DNA from: Zhengitettix transpicula
Taxonomy: Eukaryota > Arthropoda > Insecta > Orthoptera > Tetrigidae
Reading direction: 5' to 3'
NCBI GenBank assembly: GCA_037074705.1
Contig: CM073590.1
Coordinates: forward strand, 160,206,746-160,270,745
DNA: 64,000 nucleotides
This document shows, piece after piece, positions 23,186-34,894 of the stretch (position 1 is the first letter of the stretch; every line of letters begins with the position of its first letter). The notes beneath the pieces were generated by a model. The model worked only from the letters and a program-made list of their open reading frames with translations, searched no databases and was not told the origin of the DNA. The position numbers and the translations under genes were made by a program.

Positions 23186-23436
23186 TATTTATTAATACGC
23201 CTTTTCTGACTGTCTGACCATTATTATTATTTTGGCCTGTAGTTAAATTGCTTCTTAAGTATCGTGCCAAGCCGGTGAAGGATTTCATCGAAACGTTTGA
23301 ATTAATTTCCATAGCTGTGTTTATATTTTAACGTTAAAAGAATTGTTATGTTCAAGTGCTTGTAGTTGACGGGAAAAAAACCCGTATGCAATTTATATTA
23401 TTTTTTTGTTATATTGTTGAATATTTAAATACATTT

Positions 23437-23998
23437 TTTTAGTGTAACAGGCTACATGAGGGTAATTCACATGGTGGCAACTCCCCTTTAATAGCATAGG
23501 AAGGGATTTGAAAGGGGGATTCAGAAAGGTAGAGGAAGGTAGCCAAGAGCTAGTTGTTTGAACTAAGGTTCCAACATGCCGAGGCACCTTTGTCTGTTTT
23601 GAGAGGTGTATGTTCCGGGGTCGCAGACCTTGGGCATACGGTAAGAGTTGTCCGCTATTCCTATTGGAATAGTCGACTGGCTGCCTCCTAAACCGGCCAA
23701 GGCACGGCGAGGGGAAAGCTGCGACCCCACAGCTAATCCCTCTTCCGCCATCGGAAGGGCGTGGGACAAGTACCAAATGCCCGGCCTACCTGATGCAGGT
23801 TTTTCTAAGGTTTTTCCAGCATCACCTTAAGGTGAATTTCCGGGTAGGATCCTTAAACCATAGCCCGGGGACCCTAGTTAACCCTTGACTACCTTCCTCT
23901 ACCCTTCCGCATCCCCTTTTTCAAATCTCTTCCTTTGCTATTAAAGGGGAGCTGCCACCATGTGGATTACCCCCCATGCAGCCTGTTACCCTACAAAA
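23437..23998. mobile_element. Near-complete MITE with long terminal inverted repeats
   Basis: The left end (TGTAACAGGCTACATGAGGG ... AACTCCCCTTTAATAGCA ... GTAGAGGAAGGTAG, about 23443-23552) is the inverse complement of the right end (CTACCTTCCTCTACCC ... GCTATTAAAGGGGAGCTGCC ... GCCTGTTACCCTA, about 23880-23992) over about 110 bp with scattered mismatches. The interior matches 15441-15760. No transposase is encoded; the 127-codon minus ORF across it is a shadow. Ends run into T/A tracts, so no target duplication could be fixed. Superfamily unknown. Confidence 0.85.
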
Positions 23999-24289
23999 AT
24001 CATAAAGGGAGTCGTATTTCGACATTGCGAATAAGAGAAAAATAGTAGCTATTAATTGTAACAAACATAAACGTTTTATGCAAGAAACCCATGAAGTAAA
24101 GTATTGAAATGTTTACTTTTAAATTGACAGAACAAGCAACATTAGCTGGGAATACCTTAAAATTAAATTAATTTCCATCAGTTGTTTAATTAAAAACACC
24201 TGTGCATAAGTCTATACATAGGCTGAAGTTTCTTGATACATTATAAATTTTGTAATAAACAACAAAATTTTCTCTATATCTGTTGAAGT

Positions 24290-24445
24290 ATCGTGAAATT
24301 TGTCAACTGGATTGTGCGGTTGTGTCACTCGCTCCTCGTGTGTTTTTAACCTGACCTGACGAAAGGAACAAGGGTTCCAGAAACTTTTGTGGTATTTATA
24401 TCATTACATCACTTTGTCTGTCATTTGGCTATTTAATCTAATTAT
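24290..24445 (+). repeat. Penelope-like element 3' tail, family A, best hammerhead-like core
   Basis: GTCAACTGG...GTTGTGTCACTCGC matches the region before the tail at 530-560. It is followed by CTGACGA (24356-24362), a perfect 5-bp stem GGAAC/GTTCC with loop AAGG (24365-24378), GAAAC (24380-24384), TTTTGTGGTATTTATA and TTTGTCTG. No coding part adjoins. Confidence 0.7.
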
Positions 24446-25523
24446 AATATATTTCAAATATTAAATTATAATAACAATGAAATTTAGAAATTAGGCCTGG
24501 AATCCGTAAAGCATTTCGTCTATAGCAGAAGATAATACTTAAGATTGAAGACCATTAAGACGGTTATCTACTTTGATGTAACTTCTCAATGGAAGCCTTT
24601 CCCATCGTTCGTTTCTCGAACACTTACGCTTGTTATGACTGTTCTTAATTACGCGCGAGGATCCAAGGACGAGATTCAGGTTAACAAGCAAATCAAACAG
24701 GAAATTACACTGGCGCCTCTGCGGCTTTCGTCACGGAGGAAAGGAAAACACATTCCGAGATCTTTACTAGAACGTCCATCCTTCCAATTACCACACATTC
24801 TTTCTGCTCCAGTGCGAAAATAACTTTCTAAGAGGACGTGTGTATAATCATACGGCTAGATTACCTTGGGACGAGAAAGTGAGAATCCAGTAAGCGTTCA
24901 ACTGGACCATTGCGTCACGATGTGATATTCCTACTAGTGACAGTAATTTTTTTCTATGAATTATGAATAGTAATTATTAACTAATAATATTTTTGATAAT
25001 TTCGCGGAACATTACTTAGACTTACGTAAAGAGACAATTATTCAAAAGTTTATAACATATGTTGATAAATTGTTTTCCTGAATATTTTATTAAAAACATG
25101 CAACTAAAGTATGTATGCATGGGTGAATTGCGTGTAAAATATTTTTCAAGCGACTTGTATTTATTATGCATACCTCCTAAAAATTGTACATTTTTGTGCT
25201 TTTTTATATTTGTTTTAGCTAATTAAAATGACTTCCCTAATTTACATAAATTTTTTTCAAACAAATTGTGCTAAAAACAAAATTATATATAAGCTTCATG
25301 TTATATTAATATCAGTCGAAGTTTTTTACCATGCATCATACGAATCCAGTGCTGTGACGCAAACTATACCAAAAATGAAAGTAATTCAGAATATTAGGCG
25401 CAATTCCCGATCTTCGCCAGTGTTTCATAAAAACGTACTAACGTAAAATATTACTTAATAATACTGTATAAAGATACAAGAGTCTTCCAGGCATTATTTA
25501 GCAGGCTGGGAATGTTTTTGTTT

Positions 25524-25529
<6 letters not shown>
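24446..25529. other. No gene seen
   Basis: A 92-codon ORF at 24545-24823, richer in G+C than its surroundings, has no recognisable domain and no clear splice context. The rest is A+T-rich. Confidence 0.5.

Positions 25530-25576
<47 letters not shown>
25530..25576. repeat. (TA)n microsatellite
   Basis: A TA run of about 47 bp with one TG interruption. Confidence 0.95.
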
Positions 25577-25639
25577 GACCTTTTATAGAAGCCATACATC
25601 TTCACTTGTAGTTTAAACGTGTCATTGATCCAAACACAA

Positions 25640-26299
25640 TGAAGTCACCCCGAGCAAAAGACAGACAAGACACCGTTTTCATTAAGAAAAACTTTGACTT
25701 TCTAAATGACTAAACCTGCCAAATTTGTAAGGAACATATTTTAATAAAATTAGAACATAATAATATGAACATTAAAACAATTTGAAAATAACGTTCAAAA
25801 TTATTCAATTTTTTCCAAACTTATTTATTTAATAATTATAATTTTAATTGGCAAAATGCAAAAATTTTAGATGATGAAAGTTAATATTATTCAAGAATGT
25901 TGAGAATAAAAAATTAATGTGAAAAATTACACTAATAATTTAAATAAAGTTAATTATATATTTATACTGTAAATTATATTTATTATTTCATGTTACATCG
26001 TTTATTAAACATTGTTTATTTTAAATATCAGCAATACTCTCAACATAATTGTTCCAATTCTGCTGCAATGACCATAAATAAAGTCTAAATCTTAATTATG
26101 AATTTATATTTCAAATTATAAATTGCAAGTAATGCTTCAAAAAATTTTAGTATAAATATCGCGCTTATAAATTCTTGTTCTCTCTCAATTTTTAGATATT
26201 CAGATCAGTAAACAATTTTATATTTGCACCTGAAGAGGTTCCAAGAAATAAACGATACTTCGTACCAATTTTATTTATTAATATGTTCTAATATTTTAT
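25640..26299 (+). pseudogene. Penelope-like element fragment (C-terminus + tail)
   Basis: Translation near 25835 reads NNYNFNWQNAKILDDES, stop, YYSRMLRIKN, the HNFDW..AKILD..S.YxxRLIxEML block that follows GIY-YIG in Penelope-like proteins (compare 320-420). CQIC near 25720 may be the CxxC of the nuclease. The tail ends CCTGAAGAGGTTCC ... ACGATACTTCGTACC and A+T. Stops and small deletions make it dead. Confidence 0.65.
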
Positions 26300-26545
26300 A
26301 TTATTAAAATATATTTCTGAAAAATTCATTTTGAATTGAACTTTGATTACAGACTATAATTATTGATATTTATGAAATTTAAAGTTTATATGTTTCGACC
26401 GGACTGTATGTATTTCTCAAGCCAAAGATATTGATGAACTGAGGTTAGAAAGGAAATATGAGACACAAACATGTCACAGGTCATAAATTCTGTAGTATAA
26501 ATTCATAGATATTGTTAACGTCAACTATGTTTGATGTTAATGCAA
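26300..26545 (-). repeat. Left arm of an inverted pair of Penelope-type ends
   Basis: ATTAAAATATATTTCTGAAA, TTTCGACC, TTTCTCAAGCC and GAACTGAGGTTAGAAAGGAA through CATAAATTCTGTAGTA are the inverse complement of 26945-27228. On the minus strand the order is body, then CTTGAGAAAT...GTCGAAACATAT, then a downstream A+T tail. Confidence 0.65.
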
Positions 26546-26944
26546 TTAAAGCTCATTTTTATGTGCAAACTTTCAGAAACTATCATTTTTGTTATAATTG
26601 TGTACAATATCAAAAATAGCTGTTTCTTCAAAGTACAAGGTAAGACTTCATTGTAAGCAATGTTTAGTTATGTGGCTATGCATGTAATTCAGAGATGTAA
26701 ACTTTTAATTGTATTCTTTTATTCTACGATTGGCCTTAAAAACATCTATGAATTTTTACTACATTCTGTGATAAGTGTCATCTTTGTCTCTCATATTTAT
26801 TTCCTAATAACACTTCATCTATATCTTGTGTTGGATAATGACCTACAGACAGGTCAAAACATAAGAACGTTACATTTAAAAAATATTATCTATAATTCTA
26901 GACTGCATTCAAGGTTTTCTATGTTAAAATCAGTCGTTAAATAA

Positions 26945-27228
26945 ATAATAATATAGCATTGCATTTATATAAATGACAAATGTTATAATATATAAAGCCT
27001 AAATCTATGAATTCTCACTACAGAATTTATCTAATATTTGCTTTCTAACCTCAGTTCATCCATATATTGTCTTTAAGAAATACCTAAGGCCCGACAAAAC
27101 GTATCAACTTTAAATTTAATATACATTATCAATAATAATAGTTTGTAATCAAGTTATAGTTATTAGTAATATTTATCTGTCTTCATTTAATTCTAAATGA
27201 ATTTTCTAGAAATATATTTTAATAATCT
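26945..27228 (+). repeat. Right arm of the inverted pair
   Basis: Reads ACAGAATTTATCTAATATTTG, TTTCTAACCTCAGTTCATCC, TTTAAGAAATACC...CGACAAAACGTATC, then A+T to AATATATTTTAAT. It pairs with 26300-26545 across about 400 bp; both tails point outward. A third, diverged copy is at 58085-58340 on the minus strand. Confidence 0.65.
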
Positions 27229-29796
27229 TCGAATCTCAACGTCGACAGACGCATTAAACATTAAATAGGGAAGCCGGTCCCTCCCACCGATAGTCAATAA
27301 AGACAAATAGATATCACCGATCCCCATTTTAAACGTAGAAAATGAAAGGTTAGAAGAGTTAACCGTTAATTTATCGCACTTCGGTTTTATACCACTTAAT
27401 TAATGCATGTAAAATGTCTGTAATAAATTTAAACTACAAATATTTATTCGAATTAATAATAAAGCAATTAATAAGCGTGCGTTCTACGCGAAGCTAGATC
27501 ACAGAAGAGATATTTGATCTTCCTGGCCACGTAATTGCATAGCTACCTGCTCGCTGTAAATACACAACTTTCCATAACGTAGGAGGCGAAAGCTTTGGAC
27601 TCTAAGGAGGAGGCAAAGGCTATCAGCCACCTTCATCACGGAGGTGTGGTCCACTTAACCGTCAACTATGAAATCACCTCACTCTTTTAAGAAAATAATA
27701 AGCATGATCCACAAATAGATTTTTTTTCAAGTAAATTCCTCGAGCTTATTCTCTTCTATTTTAGGTTCCGGATTTATTATTAGCCTTGGCGTCGGAGAAA
27801 AAAATAATTTCAAATGTTTTATCTAAATGATCTTTTTTATGGAACTTGACCATACGACTTCGCTTTTTCTCAATTCTAACCCATATTGCTTCTGAATATG
27901 TTGACATTTCATCTCTTTCGAAGTTACTGCGCTATTATTGTATTGAAATTACAGAACTATGAAATATACGGGACGAAAACTCTTTCACGAAGGAAATGTT
28001 ATTTGTAATGTCATGTTATTTTGGAGAACGTCATTCTCAAACCTGATACTAGCTTTTATTTTTTCTTTACGCCAAAGCCCATACATAAATCACTCAGTAT
28101 TCAACAATATTATTTTAGGAAGTAATGTAAAAATAGTTTCATGTATGAATATAATATGTTAATACTGTAAAAGTTCATAAAGTGACATGTGGGAACCAGT
28201 TTTATTTCTAAACGTTAACATATCTCTGGAATGTTATTTGTTGTACATCTCCAAAGGAAATCGCATTAACTCTTGCTTTTCTTCTACTCAAAAATTTATA
28301 TTTACTAATTTTTTGTCGCACTTTATTGTTACTTGTTGAATACCGCCCGGTATGTTCCTTGATACATTTGGATCTAGAGTGGATTACCAATTTACAAGTA
28401 TTTTGAATTATATGAGGTGTGATGACTATCTGCAGTGTAATAATTTATTGCTTCATACCGTTTATGTTTAGTGTTTCGTATCTGGTTTGAGAAAACTCTC
28501 GAATCATGTCTTTTTTTTTAACTCGTAAGATTGATTTTCAGTCGCCAACTCAATATTCATGAGGTCACTGATCCATTACAAAAGGTACGACGACTTATAA
28601 CGACAATGTTAATAAAACTACAACAAAATCAGTAAGAATTGGAATAAATTAAATCGTTTGATTTAAACATGAGGTCGTAATAAATGTAAGAAGGATAAAA
28701 ATAATAAATATTTAACCTTCATGTACATATATTATTGATTTTTGATTTAAACCAGGCTTTTAAACACCGAAAAGAACTAACCCCTGTCCTCCTTCATAAA
28801 CCTGATATCTATGGACATTTATTGTTTCGGCATTGGTGCTTAAGCTCTATTTTTCTCTATATTTTACCTACTAATAACAAATTTAGGTCAACGATAATAA
28901 ATTAGGATCTGTAGAAAAAAATTGTTCAGGTTGAGAAAAACTTCGGAAAACTTTGGAAAATTCGTGCAATATGAGGACAACCGCATTATATTCCCTAGAA
29001 ATAATAAATTACAGCTAAAATAGAACAAATTTCTTCGATCATACTGACTTTCCTAACATCCAGCAGACCGTGAATGTGCCTGCAGCGTTGCGTCGCTCTC
29101 TCTTACGATTTTTCTTTTAATTTTGCCCATAAATGTATATATAACCTCTAGGTGATGTCAATATTATCAAAAATCTTTTCTACATTTCTAAATATTACTC
29201 ATAGAAAAACACTGACTCCACAAGCAGTAAGATAGAAATTAAATCCGTCCCATGGGATACGTTTGTCACATAAATAATCACCTGCATATTTCAAACAATT
29301 AATTAATTGGGGTTTATTATACAGTCAGCAAAATACAATAATAATAATAGAACACTCTTTATACAGGTAAGAAAAAGTTTGTTATCCTCTTCCAAAACGC
29401 CTTAGAGAATATTTGAACCAACCTGAACAATAAGAACAATGCACAACTTCTAGCGGTATAAGCGTTAGTATAATTCATATTAATATAAATTGATTTCCGT
29501 AAATAAAATGTGAACCTACACAAGTCATTTTAAAAGTTTAGTAGCGAATAATTGTTTTTGTAATAATTATTGGATAATTATTTAAAATGCCATGCATTTT
29601 TAAGAATTTATGAGAGAAGTATACCGGAATATAATAATATTGTTTCGATCGCTGAGGTTTTGGAGAAGACGAAACTTTAGCAAAGCTCGAACACAACTGA
29701 CTGAAGTTAGACGATTTATGAAACACCGTACTGATGCTCGGGTATTCGAATAGTAAATAATTATTTCCATTAAATCATTATGTTCTATTCTCTTTT
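27229..29796. other. No gene seen
   Basis: A+T-rich with ORFs below 70 codons, none recognisable. A G+C-richer patch at 27490-27670 has no gene-like pattern. Confidence 0.55.
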
Positions 29797-30022
29797 GCTC
29801 GACATTCCGTTAAGGACCTTGGCCTACCGGGACGACTGCCAGACTGTCATATTACATGGCACATTCTGGATTTAGGAGTGGCACCTGGTCAGTGTGTCGA
29901 TTCTCCCTCAGCTATAACTCCAGTTTTCGTGACCAGGACGAACACACACATCCATGCCCATGACGGGATTCGAACCCAGAACCTCTGTGATGGTACTACA
30001 CCATAGAAGCCCAGAAAATCAG
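29797..30022 (-). mobile_element. tRNA-derived SINE (family 1)
   Basis: On the minus strand it has a box A-like TATGGTGTAGTACC and a perfect box B GGTTCGAATCC (plus positions 29966-29976). The body then matches 9590-9745: GAGGGAGAATCGACACACTG, CACTCCTAAATCCAGAATG, GACAGTCTGGCAGTCGTC. The RNA polymerase III promoter boxes are intact but the tRNA fold is not. Confidence 0.85.
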
Positions 30023-30694
30023 ACATGTTTTTCGTATAATAATTTATATATATATATATATAGTATTTTAAAATTAAGGCTCTCGCTACAGTCACTCATA
30101 TTCATATTACGTCAAAATTTGTAACGAATGACAACTGAGCACATCGAGCCTTATCTTTCGCCCCAGCAATTGTTTAGTTACGCACTGTTAGGGATACCTA
30201 GATCATCCTGAACAGTTTGAGTATTATCCGTTCCGTTCACCTCATCAGAAGTAATGTAACTTATCCTTGGAGCAACAGTGAACGTTACGGAAGCGACGGA
30301 ATTGGATTGCGTTCCGTATAGGAGCGGCCTTGTGGGTGCCAAGGTTACGTGAAGGCTCCGTCCGCTCCAAGTACCGGGATGGCTAAGACTATCTGTGTTG
30401 ATGTAGCGTGACTTAAAAGGGTGTACTTCAATACGGTATCACACTGTAGTGTTCACGTACTTGCGGTCGTCACCATGAGCACAAAAATTGTACTACTCAC
30501 ATTACAATTATAAAGAGTTCTCTATAACGAATTCTCTATTAAAAATACAAAAAATCCTAAAACTGTAATAAATATGATCACATGCATTTTATATTAAATA
30601 TTTTGAATCTAAATACATAAAGTAGAATTGGTTTCTGAAACCAGGTTGAATTAATCATAAATCTATATTCCGTTGATGCCAATATTTATTATTA
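30023..30694. other. No gene seen
   Basis: (TA)n at about 30046-30062. The block 30250-30480 is G+C-richer (GGAAGCGACGGAATTGG, GGCCTTGTGGGTGCC) without a recognisable ORF. Confidence 0.5.
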
Positions 30695-31215
30695 ACTAGC
30701 TGTGTGTCTGAGGTTGCCCGGGTTGTCCATAACCCCTGATTTGACTCCAATTTTGGTTGTTTCTGCGTTATTTTTATATAGCCCACATCGACCCCTATCC
30801 CTAAATGTGCTCCCCTCCCATGCCAAAAGAGATAGAAATTATACACAAACAACATCGGTATAAATACTATCAATGTCATTGATCACGACAAATATTTATT
30901 CCATATCAGCAGTTTGACATATTTGAAAATTTCCACCCCCGTTTGGGAGAGATAAACGGCTAGTTGAATTTCATAATTAAACTCAGTGACAACCATAAGC
31001 CCGGATTAGACTCGTATCTCGGTTGTTTTTGCGTAATTTATACGTATTCCCACTCCACTCCCACGCTTAAAGGTGCTCCCCATCCAAACCCGAAAGGAGC
31101 TGAAATTATATGCAGAGACCATGTAGAGAATTTTTTTTAATCTCATTCATCCAGAAAAATATTTATTCGACACAAATAATCAGCCAGTTAACAAGTTTGA
31201 AAGTTTCTGCCCCGC
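30695..31215 (+). repeat. Dispersed copy of the 18.7-kb repeat
   Basis: Starts ACTAGCTGTGTGTCTGAGGTTGCCCG and carries TTTGACTCCAATTTTGGTTG, CCCTATCCCTAAATGTGCTC, AACATCGGTATAAATACTAT and a second TCTCGGTTGTTTTTGCG module, in the order seen at 18714-19330. It shows that the array's unit also exists as a dispersed element. It ends abruptly where PLE sequence begins. Confidence 0.8.
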
Positions 31216-31830
31216 TTTTTTTACGTTTGGAATTTAATTTACGTTATATCGGTCAAACGATACGCTCTTTAAAAATACGAATTAAAGAATATAAAAACAA
31301 ACTTAAATTTATCATGCAAAATTATTAGGTCAGGTACAAACAGACATTTAATAACCATTGTTTTGATTGGCAAAAGACAAAAATCTTAGACGAAGACTGT
31401 AGATACTTTTTAAGGTTGATAAGCAAAGAGTTGCAAATAAGATCTAATAATTCGGCTATTGGTGTGAAAATGATACTAAAAATTTAAATAAAATTTGTGA
31501 TAGTTTATAATTGAAAAATATTTTGTAATGTAATTATTAAATAATTTTGGAAATTATAGTCCTAGTTTATTTATACTACATAAATATATGACTAATTTTT
31601 ATACAACAATTTTGAAAATGTGTGGAAATTGTATGTGATTATTATATTACAGTTTTTGCCAAAAGTTGTTTTAATATAAATCATATTTGGGTTTTAGGAT
31701 TTACTTCAATGTACTCCTGAAGTCCTAAAATGAAGATGAAACGTTAATTGTTTCTTTATGTCCCTTTTGTTAATACATTATTTGTCTGATCTCATACATT
31801 TATTATAGTCATTTATAATAAGTCAGATAA
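31216..31830 (+). pseudogene. Penelope-like element 3' fragment
   Basis: Translation from 31229 gives NLRYIGQTIRSLKIRIKEYKN (GIY-YIG core), a stop at 31327, then HCFDWQKTKILDEDC and YFLRLISKELQIRSNNS in line with the Penelope C-terminus. After about 250 bp of A+T comes a tail with CTGAAGTCC...GATGAAACG and TTTGTCTGA. The nuclease is cut at its N-terminal GVYK part by the junction with the preceding repeat. Decay is light: one stop in about 80 codons. Confidence 0.8.
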
Positions 31831-34485
31831 ATAAAACTATCACTTTTTATATCCTTAAGGGTTGTATATTAAGCTTAATAAATCACTTCGTAAAAGGGTG
31901 GTCAGGAAGGACATAGAATCTAATACGACACATATACATATTCATATTACCTCATTAAACGCTGTTTGGTGACTTAATTATTTATTACACTCAAAATCAG
32001 AGTATCAAAATATTAAAAATCAATTACTAAGCAAATTAGACGTGTAAATGAAATTAATGCTAAAAACTGTAATGGTAACAATATTTTAAAAATATTCTGA
32101 GACTTGGAATGGAATAAATAATATTGCGACATCAATAGCTGACAAAATTATTAGTGGTGAATTAATATTGATTAAATTCTTCACCAAACGGTAATTTTTT
32201 TGCTGTACGACCTAGGGAATGTATTTTAGAGCATTTTGATTTCTATTAGTCCTAAATAGACCAGTCATAGCACCACTGTAGGCCTATACATATTTAGTGA
32301 AGTAAACAATTCTATGAAAATACATAATTGAGAAAGAAAGGTAACACACACACAAATAAGATTAATACGCAAAATATATGTGAAAGCAAATAAAAAATAA
32401 TAAATACACCAATGAGGAAATGTATGAAATAGATCACAAGCGACAAAAAATTATAAATAGGAAAACACATAACTGAGAAAGTATTAATACGTAAAGGAAA
32501 AGAAAAAGAATTGGAACATAAACGTTAGAAACTTTAAAAAACAGTGCATTTATGAGAGAATGAGAAACTTGCACACAATAAATTTCAGTCTATTATGAAT
32601 CTACTATGAATCTAAAATTATAACCATACATTATAGAGGCAGCAAAACTCAGCTGATAATTTCTTCTAAAAAAAATGTTACAGTTGCATGTACAGGCATA
32701 TTATAAAATTTTTAATTGAACAATCTACAAATTTGTAATTCAAGGATTTATCCCGTCCATCGAACGTCTCTGGCAATCCGTTGCCTGATAACATCCTAAT
32801 ATTGCCTTACTTCCTGCCGTTATTCTTGACAAAATATTTTATCTCTGAATGTTAACAACAATGTTTATATCAATTAATCGAGTTTTATCGTAGTTTTCCC
32901 CCATTGCCGTTTTAGTTAGTGGTTCAAGAACAATCAGTCGCTATTGTTCAGCCTATGCGTAGAATATCAATTAAAACAATAGCATGGTAAAGTGTGTGAC
33001 AACCTCAGGCAATTCTCACTTCCATCAGTGGACCTGACAAGGTCAGTCTTCAGGTGGCACACTTTCGGGTCAGATGCAAAGAAGGTCGGGAACCCATGGC
33101 CAAACAATGTCTGTATGAACTAGAAGGCAGTCAAGCACAAAACATACCTAAGCAGCTACATTCTCAAAACATTTGAATACTGGATGAAGTTCACCTATTT
33201 GCATTACTTTATCCTGAGGCACATTAAATTATTCAAAACACTCCCGTTTTTGAGTTCAAGAACAAAATAGCCCAATGACGACCTCAATTTATAACTTTCA
33301 CGCGCGTACACAAACTCTTACATAACGGTAAGGAAAGTTTCTGGGAAAGTGAAATTGCAGTCTTCTCAATGAAATTTAATTTATTTTAGAATTAAATTTG
33401 AGTTCTCTCATTAGAAAAATGGCGTTTCTCATCAGGGCGGAATATGTAAACCTCATTGTTGGTTCGTGTAGTCGACTTCAAGCAACATTAGGGCATGACA
33501 TATACAGGATGTCTCCTTATAGGCTACAAGCAACATATGGAAAAGTACTGATTCTCTCCAGAACAAACTGGTCATAGGAAAAAGAGGGAGAAAGCCTCGA
33601 CGTACAATAGCAAACACTCGCGCTAAGATTTACGGTTTCACATCGCGTTTCACGAGAGCTAATTGCCAACGGAGATCAGCCACTTTATCGAGGGACTGTC
33701 AATACAATGCTGTTCAATCATAACGTGTGTGTTCAAACAGGTTTCGCTCTCCCAAAAAAGAACTCTGATTAGTTTGGCCTGTATTGTTCCTCGGGCCACA
33801 CACTGAACACATTTAGTATCTGATTTGTAGTTAACGACTTCAAGAACGGCTTATTGATTTAAGTATGCAGTTACCATAATAAATGTACCACGTGCTTAAG
33901 AGCAAGAATCGGAACATACAGGACCGAATGCGTTATCACGTGCTTTCCACAGCGTAACTATAATTAACCCCGTTTCAGGGATCACAAGCCACTCTAAGTC
34001 TGTTAATGTTATTCTGAAATGATTTCCGGTTTGTGATAGTTAATCTAATTTCAATTTCTCCACTAGAGTAAATCTTTCCACTTCAACTGATGATAAACGA
34101 GACAAAATCATGAAACATACGCCGGTTTCGAATTAGACAAACTACGTCACCATAGTTTATGTTAAAGAAATGTCATGCTAGTTACTACAAGGCATTTCTG
34201 CCGGTTGAGATTATATTTTCTACTAACAAACTATTTAGATTCATGAAAGTGTCTTAAGTGGAACGAAATAATCGTAATTCAAAAATCAAAATGAAAGATT
34301 CCAAAACCGTGTTTGACCTAGCGAGCTTATAACATCATCTAACTAATAAAATAATAACGCCTATTTCAAACTTACATCATACATGTACAATGATGATCAT
34401 TTATAAATATGTTTTAAACTACAGTTTTAGACCCAACTTGATGTATGTTTATCTTTTACGACAAGAATGTTGTTAAATTATAAAG
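31831..34485. other. No gene seen
   Basis: A+T-rich with no recognisable ORF. The patch 33420-33760 is nearer even composition and might be an old coding relic of a transposon, but I could not place it. Confidence 0.5.
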
Positions 34486-34658
34486 TCAAGATGAATAAAT
34501 CTCGACCGGGTAAGGAATCGAACCCGGGGCTCCCGCTCAGTACACGGACGCTCTTACCACTGAACCATCCGAGTTGACTCCCGGCAATGTACGAGATTCC
34601 TCCATCCATTGTATATAAAGCTGGGAGACCGGTCCAGTCGAGAATTTTCCATCCTGAC
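34486..34658 (-). mobile_element. tRNA-like element with inverted ends (family 2)
   Basis: The minus strand carries a strong tRNA-like internal promoter: box A TGGTTCAGTGGTAAGAGCG (plus 34549-34567) and box B GGTTCGATTCC (plus 34514-34524). The outer ends are an imperfect inverted repeat: GTCAGGATGGAAAATTCTCG on the minus strand from 34658, and GAGATTTATTCATCTTGA leading to 34486. About 60 bp precede the tRNA-like part (GACCGGTCTCCCAGC, ACAATGGATGGAGGAATCTC). A diverged copy is at 54690-54860. It could be a SINE whose ends became complementary, or a TIR element that captured a tRNA. Confidence 0.65.
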
Positions 34659-34894
34659 CTATATTTCTATGATGTCCGCAAACAGATTTAAGACTTCGTT
34701 TAATTACATACCGGTTACTATTAACAGTCGTATCTATTTTCGATTATTGAATTAAATGAGCCGTCATATTTGCGAAGAGCATGGTGATTAGTAATGGAAG
34801 AAAACAAACAAATATTAAGGTAGGGCAAGTAAACATCAACCAACTAAGTTCCTTTAAATATAGTCACTGAAGACTAGATATTCCATCGTGAGAT

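Noticed and set aside
23393..23776. 127-codon minus-strand ORF
   Set aside because: Lies across the MITE and its terminal repeat; overlapping frames on both strands are open because the element is G+C-rich. It is not a transposase.
34505..34580. Possible functional tRNA gene on the minus strand
   Set aside because: Box A and B are good, but the acceptor and D arms do not pair properly, and the sequence is embedded in a repeated element with a second copy at 54.7 kb.
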